A stretch of DNA of 64,000 nucleotides, taken from NCBI RefSeq assembly GCF_033958435.1, contig NC_134160.1:9597001-9661000 (forward strand). Reading direction: 5' to 3'. Made by a program: the position numbers and the translations under genes. The stretch's first letter is position 1, and every line of letters starts with the position of its first letter. The stretch comes from Carettochelys insculpta. Taxonomy: Eukaryota; Chordata; Testudines; Carettochelyidae. This document shows, in pieces, positions 31,383-43,004 of the stretch. Below the pieces are notes generated by a model. It did not search any database. It was not told the origin of the DNA and saw only the letters and a list, made by a program, of their open reading frames with translations.

Positions 31383-32825
31383 TTCCAGTGGGTCCATTTT
31401 ATCCATATCTGGGTCATTTTGACCAGTTACTTTCTTCAAGCTGCCTTGAAAAGGCACAAAAGAGCCCAGGCCTCATTCTTCTTTTACTGCCCCTAGTGCA
31501 AATCTGGCATAACTCCACTGAAGTCAATGGAGTTACCTTAGTGTAAAGGTGGTGACAACTCAGGGTGAGGGTCATTGGCTTTACATAAAGTAGGTTAAAA
31601 GGAAATGTTGCAGTCCTCTGTCTAATCTAATCTATCATCTTTTGGGCTATGATGCCCTTTCTGGTGGTTTCTGTTTCTTGGTACACCAGCCCAAATTTAT
31701 GAGTAAGGAAATGCTTATCATCATGAGCTAGCTTGAAAATATATTTTTAAATATTTTTAAAAGGGTTGTCTCCTCACACCAGATTGAAGAACCACTGGAC
31801 TTTGTGGACTCGCAATCTAGAAGATCTGGGGTTTGCAGCTGAATCTAGTTTTCTAGTTTCTAGTTTGCAGTTGCAAGGTCAGAGGGCCTTAGTTAACACA
31901 CCCAAAATTCAGGCCAGCATAGCAGACAGTTTGGTTGATATTTGCAAACATCCCAGTGAGCCCGGGCCAATTTATGGTTTTACAAGAACACTGTAAAATT
32001 GATTTTGACACCTAGAGTCTCGGGCCAATGCAGCAGATTTGAATGTTTTGAAGTTTCTGGAAAATATTGAACATAGCAGTGGGGGAACCAAGATGAAATA
32101 TAGATTCACCCCATTTTCTCCAAGTTGTCAGCCCCATGTGGCCCTGTGCTGTGGGAACCAGGTACTTCCTGGAATGTAGAGAAAAGAGAAGACTGACAAA
32201 GTGTCCTGAAGAACCTCGTGACCTGGGATCCCTGCAGAATCCCCCATCCTAGATATCGAACTCTCCTGCTGGCCCTTCATGGAGCATCAAGAGAGTCAAT
32301 CCAAACCCTCCAGATGCCAGAACCCTCAACACCTCCCTCCCCACACCCTGCATACACATCATCACCATGCCCCCCGGGAACAAATTCAATTAACTGCCAA
32401 TCCAGGTGTATAATTTAGGAATTATCTGCCATGTCCTCCTGACATATAAAGCCCATAACCAGTTTTGGCTGTGGGTGGTGAAGTGCCCATACAGAGAAGC
32501 TGTGATTTTATCAGTGCTGCTGTCCTGCTTTGGTTGTTGTTTTGGATTTTGGTTTCTGGGTTTTATTTTGGGGGCGGGGGGAACAGAGGTATCACGGTCA
32601 GAATGAAAATTGTATATTTTTAGGCCACTTCACTGAGACAATAAAACCACTCTGAGTGACAGCCCAGGTACACTCACGGAAGCTAGTCTGACAAGACATA
32701 GCAGGTTTGCAGAAATTTTGGTGGTGCCCTATAGCTCCTGGCCTTCCCCTCATTGCAATTTGCCCCCCTCAAACCTGCCACCCACTTAAGGCTCTGGGAG
32801 GGAGTTTGTTTAGCAAACTTCCTGT

Positions 32826-35024
32826 TTCTGACACACTTTAATATGTTGCTATTACTTTTTGAGCTTTTTGGCTAGCTACTCTTTAAATTATTTTTAGCCT
32901 TTCTAAAAATACTTTTACACTTCATTTGACAGAGTTGATGCTCTCTTCTAAGATTTAACTTCCACTTTTTAAACAAAGCCTTTTTATTTCTCACTGCTAC
33001 CTTGAGTTGGTTGTTAATCCATGATGGCACATTTTTGGTTCTCTTACTGTGTTTTTTTAATTTGGGGCATACATTTAAGTTGAGCCTCTAATATGGTGGT
33101 TTTGCAAAGTGTCCATGCAGCTTGCGGGGATTTCAATTTTGACACTGTACTCTAATTTTTGTTTAACTAGCCTCCTCATTTTGTGTAGTTCACATTTCTG
33201 AAATTAAATGTCACAGGGTTGGGCCGCTGTGATGTTTTTCCCACCACAGGGATGTTAAATTTAATTAATTCACTATTTCCGAGTGGTCTAGCTATATTCA
33301 TTTCCTGGACCAGATCCTGTGCTCCCCTGAAGACTAAATGAATAACTGCCTCTCCTTTTGTGGGTTATAGAAGCAACTGCCCCCCAAAGCAGTCATTTAA
33401 GGTGTCAAGAAACTTTATCTCTGTATCTTGTCCTGAGGTCACATGTGCCCAGTCAATATGGGGATAGTTGAAATCCCCCACTAATACTGAGTTTTTTATT
33501 TTTATAGTCGCTCTGTAATCTCCCTTGGCACTTCACAGTCACTGGCACCATCCTGGTCAGGCGATTAGTAATATATCCCTACTGCTATATTCATATTATT
33601 AAAGCATAGAATTATTGTCTATAGCGATTCTATGGTACAATGTGATTCATGTAAGATTATTGCTTCATTTATTTTTATTCTTTCTTTCACATGCAGCGTC
33701 ACTCCCCAGCCAGCATGACTTGTTCTCTCCTTCCAGTATATTTTGTACCCTGGTATTTCTTTGTTCCATGTATTATTCTCCTTCCATGAGGTTTCAGTGA
33801 TGCCTATAGTATCAATATCCTCCTTTAATACGAGGTCTTCTAGTTCACCCATCTTGTTATTTACAATCCTAGTGTTTGTACATCAGAACTTTAAAAACTT
33901 CCCAGTCTTTAGCTAACTGCCATTACATGATGTGATTGAATGGGGCCCTTGTCCATTTGACTGTTTCTCATCAGCTCTTACCTGTATTTTATCACTTCCA
34001 TCCTCCCCTCCTTACCTAGACGTAAAGAATTGCTATTAATAGACCCTCTCCTTAGGGATGTCTCTGCCCCATTCATGGCCTCCTCCACGGCTGCCAGCTT
34101 TCCCCAAGCCCTTAGTTAAATCAGCTGCAAGACCTTTTTATACATCCTTTCTGAATAGGCTCCTTCTTTCCCCAAAGTTTCCCCAGGTCCTAATAAATCT
34201 AAACGTCTCCTCCCTAAACCATTGGTCTCCTCCTTTTATTAAGACCCTGTACTTCTGCTTGTCTAACTGGTCGTTTGCACGGGAGTGGAAGCATTTCAGA
34301 GAATGCTGCCAGGAGATTCCGGATTTCAATCTCTCACCTAGTAGCCTAAATTTGGCCTGCAGGGCCTCTTTCCCTATGTCACTGGTACTTACATGTTGCA
34401 TGACCACTTGATCCTCCCTAGCACTACACATCAGTCTCCCTAGATGCCTTGAGAGGTCCGCAACCCTTGCGCCAGGCAGGCAAATCACCATACGGTTCTC
34501 CTAGCCATCACAAACCCACCTATCAAAACAAAAAAGCAGTCCAGTAGCACTTTAAAGACTAACAAAATAATGTATTAGGTGATGAGCATTCGTGGGACAG
34601 AGCCACTTCTTCAGACCAAACCCACCTATGTTTCTAATAATCAAATCCTTCATTATGAACAGCTGTCTTTTCCTAATAACTGGAGGTCCCTCCTCCAGAG
34701 ATCATTCCTCAGTGCAAGAGGGTACTGTGGCATCATCTGGAAGGAAGCATTTCCCAGTGCTCCAGTTGAATGTTCTTTTTTCCTGAGACTTTCGCCCTTC
34801 TCAGCAGTACAGAGGCTGTCTGATCAGAGGTTGGACCATTCTACTGTGTCCTATAAGGTCTCACCTATGTACCTCTCCGCTTCCCTTAGTTCTTCCAGTT
34901 CAGCCACCCTGATCTCCATAGCCTGGATAGTCCCTTAAGGCCAGGAGCTGCTTGCACCAAAAACACATGTGTGCCACCTGCCCATCACACATGCTGCACT
35001 GAAGGCAATGAACAGGAGAGTCTC
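32826..35024 (-). mobile_element. CR1 LINE 5' half: ORF1 esterase-like and endonuclease regions
   Basis: Minus-strand fragments in order: ORF1 with RVADLSRHLGRLM and FRLLGERLKSGISW (SGNH/esterase-like region, about 34490-34140), then the apurinic-type endonuclease (IDTIGITETSW near 33800, GDFNYPHIDW-like near 33450) and further decayed sequence to about 32830. A tail repeat with its own target duplication is inserted at 34524-34616. Pseudogenised by stops and frameshifts. Confidence 0.8.
34524..34616 (-). mobile_element. Solo Penelope-type tail repeat, family B, 13-bp target duplication
   Basis: A 93-bp unit (AAAAAAGCAGTCCAGTAGCA to CGTGGGACAGAGCCACTTCT) is flanked by CAAACCCACCTAT at 34511-34523 and 34617-34629. 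This gives exact borders: on its sense strand the unit starts at CTGAAGAAG (after two bases) and ends in a T-rich tail. The host sequence is CR1 ORF1. Confidence 0.9.
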
Positions 35025-35032
35025 CACTCTGT

Positions 35033-35484
35033 GTAGTATCAGAGAGGTAGCCGTGTTAGCCTGTATCTTCGAGAACAACAAGAATTCCTGTGGCACCTTA
35101 TAGACTGATGGATATTTTGGACCATAAGCTTTCATGGGCAAAGACCCACTTTGTCAGATGCATGAGTGGTGGTGGTGGGGGGGGTTCGAGGAGTATTGAA
35201 AGAGGGTGATCCCAGTAAAAGGGAAGGCCAGAGCTGACAAGGCCTATTCAGTCAGGGTGGAAATAGTACATTATCAGTAGTCTACATCAAGAAAGGATTG
35301 AAAAAAACAAGTCAGGTCAGTCAGGGGGATGTGGCCCATTGTCAGAGTCTAATGTGGAGGTGTGAACTTCCGCAGCAGAGAAACTGCTTTTGTAAGAACA
35401 ACAAGAAGTCCTGTGGCACCTTATAGACAAACAGATAAGGGATCAGCCACTCCCAGTCTCTGTTTAATGCTTGATTGTTGGAGT
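35033..35484 (-). mobile_element. 5'-truncated Penelope-like element: 3' untranslated region plus terminal tail
   Basis: Sense (minus) order is the 3' untranslated sequence shared with 24.6-26.0 kb (CCCTTTTACTGGGATCACC) followed directly by GCATCTGACAAAGTGGGTCT and the tail to GATACAGGCTAACACGG. CACTCTGT at 35025-35032 and 35485-35492 brackets the whole 452 bp. An extra tail scrap lies near 35392-35442. Confidence 0.8.
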
Positions 35485-35657
35485 CACTCTGTTTTGGTTG
35501 ATTTTAGATTAAAGAAGTTTAAAGAATGTTAAGTGTATTTATTTCCCCCGACCCCTCAAATCTGCCTCTAAATTCCCTGCAAAAGTCCCCATGTTAGCCC
35601 CCCCTTTTATTTCGTATCTTTTGACTAGCAATGCTTTTGGGATAATCTAATGATTCC

Positions 35658-35793
35658 TAATGAATAGTAACAGAGAGATAGCAGTGTTAGTCTATATATT
35701 ATCAAAACAAAAAAGCAGCCCTGTAGCACTTTAAAGACTGACCAAATAAATGATTTTGTTAGTCTTTAAAATGCTGCTGGACTGCTTTTTTGT
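35658..35793. mobile_element. Inverted pair of tail repeats, family B, 12-bp target duplication
   Basis: The antisense arm holds AAAAAAGCAGCCCTGTAGCA and the sense arm GTCTTTAAAATGCTGCTGGA, meeting near 35748. TCTAATGATTCC occurs at 35646-35657 and 35794-35805. The pair lies about 150 bp upstream of the CD52-like promoter. Confidence 0.85.
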
Positions 35794-35942
35794 TCTAATG
35801 ATTCCCAGTTCACTTTAATGATCAATCACAGCCACTTACACACAAACTCCCTGATACAAAGGCTTTGCTGCTCCTGAATTCACCAGACTCAAAGCCCGTC
35901 CCCTGCACTCCCCCACGTGCGGCATGGAGGTTGCAGCGGTTT

Positions 35943-36057
35943 GATTGGCCAATGCTCTATGCGACTCAAAAGGAAAATATAAAGCTTCTGCTTGTGGTCT
36001 GCAGGGGCAGAAGAGGAGGCTTCTCTGTTCAGGTTGCAGCTGCCACAGAGGTTTAAC
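35943..36057 (+). promoter_or_regulatory. CD52: CCAAT/TATA promoter of the CD52-like gene
   Basis: GATTGGCCAAT (35943-35953, CCAAT box readable on both strands) is followed about 25 bp later by a TATA-type ATATAAAG (35978-35985). Transcription would be expected near 36010, giving a short leader before the ATG at 36058. A focused TATA promoter suits a tissue-restricted leukocyte or epididymal gene. Confidence 0.7.
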
Positions 36058-36132
36058 ATGAAGACTGTCCTACTTGTCAGTGCTCTTCTCTTGATGAATT
36101 TGATAGCTGTAAGCCCTCAAGAAAGTAAACAG
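36058..36132 (+). CDS. CD52: CD52-like exon 1, signal peptide
   Basis: Twenty-five codons. A Lys follows Met, then a 13-residue hydrophobic core (TVLLVSALLLMNL) and a likely cleavage region near AVSP|QES. Donor CAG|GTAAGACC. Confidence 0.85.
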
Positions 36133-39100
36133 GTAAGACCAGCCCAGATGGTTCTGGTGGAGACCAAATTCCATCAAAACCATGGTTAGGTCAGCTGAAC
36201 CCATATCAACTAAATGGGACTGGGTTCTGGGCAGGGTTCCCTCTAACTTATCCATCCATGGGCAGAATAAATTTTATTATGTGCACCCAGGCATGTGTGG
36301 ATGTGCACCACTATAGAAACACAGGCTGCTGGCTGTGGGCGCTCTGCTACTCAGCTGGGTGGCCCCTGACTTTCTCCTGGCAGCTGCCCAAGCTCTCAGC
36401 CTACAGGGAGCACTGGTTCTGGGGCAACTGATTTGGATCAACTTGTCTATGTTGCCCTATTGTATCTTTTTACTAGATTTTTACCTTAATCTAATTCCAC
36501 TGGATTTTTAGACATGCTCCTCCACATGGTAGCTGAGCATCACATGATTTGTAAAAAGACATTTTACTTTCCTCTTCATTTCTTTCTCTCATACACAGAT
36601 GTGATTCATTATTTGTCTTATCATAGCACCTAATACTATGTCCCTTGGGCTGTGGGACTGGCGCATGTAATCATCTGTCTATGGTCTGTCTCAGTCCTGC
36701 CTTGCTGAGGGCATCTGAGCCTCTCACCATCTGTAATGCATTTATCCTCACAGCACCCCTGTGATGGAGGGGATTACTGTGACCCCATGTTGATCCCCTG
36801 TCTCTCCCTTTGCCAGTCCCCAGTAACTTTAACAATCCCAATTTCAGTCTCTCCTCACCTGGCGGGAGTTCTTTCCAGCCACGTAAATATTTTTTTATCT
36901 CTGGTCTCTCGATCCACTCTGTTCAGGTGTTTTTCTCGAGATAGGGCGAACTAACCTGTGCACTCCAGCTCAGGGTATTCCACTGAATAGTTGAAGTCCG
37001 TTATCATTGTGAGTATTCTACTGTGCATTTTTTTTTTTTTTTTTTTTGAAAGATGTAGGCGTACCATAGTTTTATATAGGGGAAGTAAGATATTCTTTGT
37101 CTTATTTTCTATCCCTTTTTAAATTATTCCTAACATCCTATTTGCTGTACTGACTGACACTGCACACTGCGTGGATGTTTTCAGAGAACTGTCCACTATA
37201 ATTCCAAGATCCCTTTCCTGATCTGTTGTAGCTAAATTTGCCCCATCATATTATATGTACAGTTAGGGTTATTTTTCCCAATGTGCATTACCTTACACTT
37301 ACCCTCATTACATTTCATTTGCCATTTTGCCGCCCAATCACTCAATTTGCTGAGATCTTTTTGAAGTTCTTCACAGTCTGCTTTGGTTTCGATTATCCTG
37401 AACAGTTTGGTGTCATCTGCAAACTTTGCCACCTCACTGCTTACCCCTTTCTCTAGATCATTGATGAATAAGTTGAACAAGATTGGTCCCAGGACTGACC
37501 CTTGGGGAACGCCACTAGTTACCCCCTTCCATTGTGAAAATTTACCATTTATTCCTACCCTTTGTTTCCTGTCTTTTAACCCAATCCATGAAAGGATCTT
37601 TCCTCCTATCCCATGAGCACCTAATTTACATAAGAGCCTTTGGTGAGGGACTGCGTCAAAGGCTTTCTGGAAATCTAAGTATACTATGTCTACTGGATCC
37701 CCCCTGTCCGCATGTTTATTAACCCCTTCAAAGAACTCTAGTAAGACACGACTTCCCTTTACAGAAACCATGTTGACTTCTGCTCAACACATCATGTTCC
37801 TCTACGTGTCTGACAATTTTATTCTTTACTATTATTTCTACTAATTTGCCCGGTACTGACGTTAGACTTACGGGCCTATAATTGCTAGGGTCTCCTTTAG
37901 AGCCCTTTTTAAATATTGGCATTATATTAGCTGCCTTCCAATCATTGGGTACCAAAGCTGATTTAAAGGATAGGTTACAAACCACCATTAATAGTTCTTC
38001 AATTTCACATCTGAGTTCTTTCAGAACCCTTGGGTGAATACCATCCGGTCCCGGAGACTTGTGACTGTTTAGCCTATCAGTTAGTTCCAAAACCTCCTCT
38101 AATAATGTCCCTCCTCTAAGTCTGGCACATGTCGGTACCAGTGAAGAAAGGGAAGGATAGGAGAGAAGTCTTGGAAGCCCAAATTTAAGTTTCTGGGTAA
38201 GAGCTTGAAGTCGAGGACCTCCCTGGTGGCATTCTCTGATATATTTCCTGTTCCACACGCATGGACACTTAGGCAGAACTACTGTGTCACAATGCCTGGA
38301 TGAGACAATGGTGTAGGGAGGAGGGGTTTTGATTTATTAGGAACTGGGGAAACATTTGGGAAAGGAGGGACCTCATACAGGAAAGGCTGACTTACTGGCT
38401 TACCCGCTGAAAGCCTTGTACTCTGAGTGAAGCACTGGTCACCTACGAGTCTCCTCCACTTCACTCTGTCTCAAGACGAAACTTCTAACTGACTCCAGAA
38501 GTGCCCTGGTTGTTGTCTTTCAATCACAGTAGATTTTCTCCTCATTGTCTGAGGTCTTTCTCCTTTGTGCTTTCCTTGTGGGTTCCATGTGAGAGTTTGA
38601 TGGACTCTGCTGGATGACAGCTTTCTGAAAGTGTGACCCAGCCATTCCCACTTTCTTCTGATGATTTGAATGTCAAGTGGTTCTTGTCCTGCTCTGTTCC
38701 AAAGCTCCTCTTTTGTGACATAGCTAAGCTCCACCAATATGGAACCAGCTTGGTGGCACATACAATTAAAAAGGTCACGGATCAATTTTTAAAGTAAGGC
38801 CCGGAGAAAAGCTGACAGGGAGGAAGATCACATGCTTTGGACTTTATGAATGGAGATTAATTTCTATGTCCTAGTAAGGAGCACAGGATGGAAAATTATA
38901 AAACGCCAGCAGTTTTCATCAGAAATGGTCAGACAAAAAGTATCCCATTTGATTACATCATGTAATGGCAGACAGTTAAAAATGACAAGTTTTTAAAGGG
39001 CTTATGTACCTCTGATAGAAGTCTAAACTCGAGTGCCTTGTTTTAGATGAGGATATCGACATAATAGGCATTACAGAAACTTTGGGAAATGAGGATAATA

Positions 39101-42100
39101 CATGGGGCACAGGAATACCAGGGTACAAAATATATCGTAAACACAGAAGAGGTCAACCTGTTGCGGGGAGAGGCATTATATGTGAAAGAAAGGATAGAAT
39201 GCAATAAGGTAAAAATCTTAAATGAACCAAACCTTACCATAGAATCCCTGTGGAAAGTAATTCCATGCTCTAATAATAACAATGTAGCGGTGGGGATGTA
39301 TTACCAGCCATCAGACCAGGATGATGATAGTGACTGTGACATGCTCATGGAGATTAGAGAAGCTATAAAATAAAATAAACTCAGAATTTCAAATATCTCC
39401 ATATTGACTGGGTGCATGTCACCTCAGAACAGGGTGCAGGGATAACATTTCTTCACATCGTAAGTGACTGCTTCCTGGAGCAGCTGTTCATAGAATCTGT
39501 AAGAGGAGCAGCAATTCCTGAGTTAGTCCTAGGTGAAACACAGTGTCTGGCCTCAGAGGTGCATATAGCTGCACCTCTTGGTAATCGTGACCATAATATC
39601 ATTAACTTTAACATCCCTGTGGGGAAAAGTACCACAGCAGCTGATCACTGTAGCATTTAATTTCAGATGGGGAACTACACAAAAATGCAGGGGTTAGTTA
39701 AACAGTAATTAAAGTGAAATCCCTTCATTCTGCATGGTCACTTTTTAAAGATACAGTAATACTCAATTTAAATGTATATTCCAAATTGAGAGACAAGAAA
39801 AGAAAACCAAAAACCTGCCACTGTGGCTAAAGAACAAAGTAAAAACAGCAGCAAGTGGCAAAAATACATTGTTTATATAGTGGAAGTTAAATACGAGTAA
39901 GGAAAATAGTAACGAGTATAAACTCTGGCAAATGAAGTACAAAAATATAATAGGAAGGCCAAAGAAGAATTTTAAGAACAAAAGTCTGCTAAACAACCAG
40001 GGGCTCATTGGACTACTGAAATGCTAAAGGAGCACTCAAGATGATAAGGCCATTGTGGAGAAACTAAATGAAACCTTTTCATCTGTCTTCATGGCTGAGG
40101 ATATGAGAGAGTTTCCTAAACCTCAGCCATTCTTTTTAGGTGACAAATTTGAGAAACTGTCACACATTGAAGTGTCATTAAAGGAGGATTTAGAACAAAA
40201 TGATAACTAAACGCTAATAAGCTGCAAAGACCAGAAGGTAGTCACCCAAGAGTTCTGAAGAAAGTCAAACGTGAATTGCAGAACTACAAACTGTAGTCTG
40301 TAATCTATACTTCAAATCAGTTTCTTATGAAATCACTGGAAGATAGCTAATGTGATGCCAATTTTTAAAAAGGGCTCCAGAGGCGAGCCTGGCAACTACA
40401 GGCTGGTAAACTTGACTTCAGTACCAGGCAAACTGGTTGAAACTTTAGTAAGAACAATATTGTCAGATTTATAGATGAACACAATTTGTTGGAGAAGAGT
40501 CCACATGTTTTTGTAAAGGGAAATCTTGCCTCTCCAATCTACTAGTTAAGTCCCAAGCCTACTAAGAAGAACTAGAAAAGGATCTCTCAAAACTGGGTGA
40601 CTGAGCAACAAAATGGCAGATGAATTCAAAGTTGATACGTGCAAAGTAATGCACATTAGAAAACATAATCCAAACTATACATAAAACATGATGTCTAAAT
40701 TTGCTGTTATCACTCAAGAAAGAACTCCTGGAGTCATTGGGGATAGTTCTCTGAAAACATCCACTCAATGTACGAAAGCATCCAAAATAGGAAACAATGT
40801 TGGAAAAAAGTTCAGAAAAGGCCAACAAGAATGATTAGGTGTAGGGTACAGCTTCTGTATGAGGGGAGGTTAAGAAGGCTGTGACTTTTCAGCTTGGAAA
40901 AGAGACGGTTAAGGGGGATGTGACTGAAGTCTATAAATTCATGACTGGGGTAGAGGAAGTATACAGTATAAGGAAATGCTATTTACTCCTTCGCATAACT
41001 TAGAAACTAGGGGTCACCAAATGAAATTAATAGGCAGCAGGTTTAAACAAATAAAAGGAAGTATTTCTTCACACAACACAGTCAACCTGCGGAACCTCTG
41101 CAGAGGATGTTGTAATAGAGCGACTGTAATAGGGGGTTCAAAAAAGAACCAGATAAATTCATGAAGCACAGGTCCATTAATGGCTATTAACCAGGATGGA
41201 GCACATTGGGGTCCCAAGCCTCTGTCAGAAGCTGGGAATGAGTGACAGTGAATGGATTTCTTGATGGTTACCTGTTCTGTTCTTTCCCTGGGGGGCACCT
41301 GGCACTGGCCACTGTTGGAAGACAGGATACTGGGCTAGGTGGACCTATGGTGTGACCCAGTCTGACCTTTCCTCTGGCAATGATCTCACTTACTGTACTG
41401 TTGAGAGGTGGCCCAGCACCGAATATGAATCTACAGAGAATAATAAATAAAATGATGGGGCAAAAATAAAAAAAGAGCTAAATTCTGGTTGCACTGGTTT
41501 AAAACTAGAGTGGTTCCACTGACTTGCTCCAGGCTTATATCTATGTAACAGAACAGACAAATCGACTCAAACAGTGGGTGACTGATTGGATAGCAAAGTG
41601 GAAGAGGTTCCTACCACTGAGGGTGTGTCTTCTAGTGGGGACATCCAAAATTGAACTATTAGGGGTCAACAGTCAACCCCTGTACTCCTCAATCTTGTGA
41701 GGAGTCAGGGGGAGCAGCCAGTTAAGTAGATTGTAGAAAAGTCAGTTCCGGCTATGCATAGCTGGAGTTACATATCTACAATTGACTTTCGGTCTGTTGT
41801 AGACCTGGCCTATGTCACTGCAGACCCTATGGGGCAAAGCTCCTGGGTGACTTAGCAGGTCGTCTCTGGTTCTCATTTCCTTGGGGCTTCTCTCCAGATT
41901 CTGTTCTTAGTTGGTGCACCAGCCTGAGCACCTGTGCAAAAGGAGAGCTGCTCCATAACAGGAAGCCTTTTTTCAGGGCTGGAATTGTTGTCTTCACACA
42001 ATAACACCCTGGAAACCACAGCTTTGAGGGCTCAGAGCACAGTGTGGGAGGTGTACAGATGCTCAGCAAGTTAACGGCTCTGCTGGTTGGAACAGAGGAC

Positions 42101-43004
42101 CCAAGCTTCTGGGACACGTTCTAACCACAGAGAGAGCAGGGGTGGATCTAGGCAGCGCAGCTCAGTAGTCTGAGCGCAGGGCGAAGGGAGTTGCTGGGTT
42201 CTTGGCCCCTCACAGATACTCTGTAGCATTGTGAAAGTCATTTTCTTCAGGTGAAACAGGGCTAACGACACTGACCGACCCCCGATGAGGATAGACTGGT
42301 TACAGCAGAATGGGGGAGAGGGAGACGCTCCTTGAGGCTTCTTTAGTACTGTGCCTCAGGGCAGGTCAGAAGCTGACAATGGTGGTAACTCTGCCCAGCA
42401 CCTCAGACTACATTCCCTGCTAGGGGAATGGCATATTCCTGATAGATGGCATTTAAAATTCCTCTCCCCTCAGCTGGGCAGGGTTCTCTGCCCTGCGGGG
42501 CTCCCAGAGTCACAACTTGGGTTTTAAAAGGGCGCGGAGTCTGTCATGACCATGAACAAGCTGAAATGAGGATAAACAACTCACCCTCCCAGATCTCAGC
42601 TGGTTGCGGGGGAGGGCTCGGAAGGAGCTCCCACCGCTGCTTAGGCAGCACTGCCCAATTGTTCAGGTTCATTATGGTGCTTTGGCCCTTCCTGTGCAGT
42701 GTCAGGTACTGCTCAGTGCCAGAGGCAGGATACTGGGTTATATGGACCAGCTGGTAGGAGCCATTACAGCAAAGCCCACGTTCATGTCTAGATGTCATGG
42801 GGGAAGGTCCTCACAGCTACTCGGAATGGGGCTGCCTGGGAAGGACACAGAGCCCTGGCATCTCTCTCATAACCCTTCTGATACTTATTCCAGTTAACTA
42901 CAGCTACCTACACCACTAAAGCCCTGGCCACACCCTGCTGTGTCCCAGCTTCTCTTCTGCTGGCGTTTGCCTTGGCTGCAGTTTACTTCATCCAAGCAAA
43001 ATGA
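36058..43004 (+). CDS. CD52: CD52-like (CAMPATH-1) GPI-anchored peptide precursor, complete in 2 exons
   Basis: Exon 1 (36058-36132) encodes a signal peptide, MKTVLLVSALLLMNLIAVSP, then QESKQ, with donor CAG|GTAAGA in phase 0. Exon 2 (42894-43004) follows an acceptor TTATTCCAG|TTA and encodes LTTATYTTKALATPCC, a hydrophobic end VPASLLLAFALAAVYF, IQAK and TGA. The total is 61 residues, the length I recall for human CD52, which also has a signal peptide, a very short mature Ser/Thr-rich peptide and a GPI signal. Position between UBXN11 and CRYBG2 on the plus strand matches human. CD52 orthologs diverge fast, so identity rests on architecture, length and synteny. It lacks the N-glycosylation sequon of human CD52. 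An AATAAA lies at 43547-43552. Confidence 0.8.
36232..36415 (+). mobile_element. hAT MITE, intact 184-bp copy with perfect 8-bp target duplication
   Basis: Begins CAGGGTTCCCTCTAAC and ends TACAGGGAGCACTG, so the 11-bp ends are inverted repeats (CAGGGTTCCCT and CAGTGCTCCCT). GTTCTGGG flanks it exactly at 36224-36231 and 36416-36423. The 8-bp duplication and CAG-type ends assign it to hAT. It lies in the CD52-like intron. Confidence 0.9.
37025..38260 (-). mobile_element. CR1 LINE reverse transcriptase fragment
   Basis: Minus-strand peptides include SHKSPGPDGIHPRVLKEL, GDPSNYRPVSLTSVPGKLVE, VYLDFQKAFDAVPHQRLL, GVPQGSVLGPILFNLFINDL and EVAKFADDTKLF, the RT palm motifs including F-ADD. One frameshift separates two long open pieces. 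A T22-25 run at about 37029-37047 lies past its 3' side. It is inserted in the CD52-like intron and is not functional. Confidence 0.9.
38460..38790 (-). mobile_element. LINE-type endonuclease/RT C-terminal fragment
   Basis: Minus strand reads SYVTKEELWNRAGQEPLDIQ, IIRRKWEWLGHTFRKL and LTWNPQGKHKGERPQTMRR, the R-KW-W-GH-LRK and WNPQGKRKRGRP patterns common at the end of non-LTR polyproteins. The family is not assigned. Confidence 0.7.
39040..41400 (+). mobile_element. CR1 LINE, plus strand, endonuclease to 3' end
   Basis: Order: endonuclease (DIDIIGITETLGNEDNTWG near 39055, then a YYQPSDQDDDSDCD stretch near 39300), decayed RT (CCAATTTTTAAAAAGGGCTC near 40355), and the typical 3' end (ACAGGATACTGGGCTAGGTG, then TGACCCAGTCTGACC near 41350). 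Heavily mutated. It lies in the CD52-like intron, facing the 37-kb CR1 tail to tail. Confidence 0.85.
41625..41812. mobile_element. Small palindromic MITE
   Basis: GGGTGTGTCTTCTAGTGGGG opposite TTGTAGACCTGGCC, with the inverted pair GGGGTCAAC and GACTTTCGG and a TCTACAATTGACTTTC arm. Boundaries are approximate. Confidence 0.4.
42894..43004 (+). CDS. CD52: CD52-like exon 2, Thr-rich peptide and GPI signal
   Basis: Thirty-six codons plus TGA. Six Thr in the first 13 residues suggest O-glycosylation; the two Cys before the hydrophobic tail are near a plausible GPI attachment site. No downstream charged cytoplasmic domain is present apart from the final Lys. Confidence 0.78.
   Translation, partial: LTTATYTTKALATPCCVPASLLLAFALAAVYFIQAK

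Larger units (their letters stand above)
29960..32825. other. Intergenic, mostly featureless AT-rich sequence
   Basis: It contains a CR1 scrap (30930-30995) and a CA-rich microsatellite (31330-31382). No conserved exon was recognised. Confidence 0.35.

Noticed and set aside
36133..42893. A second candidate exon for the CD52-like gene near 36736
   Set aside because: The frame after CTCACAG near 36758 lacks a hydrophobic tail and does not end properly; the exon at 42894 fits phase, length and architecture.
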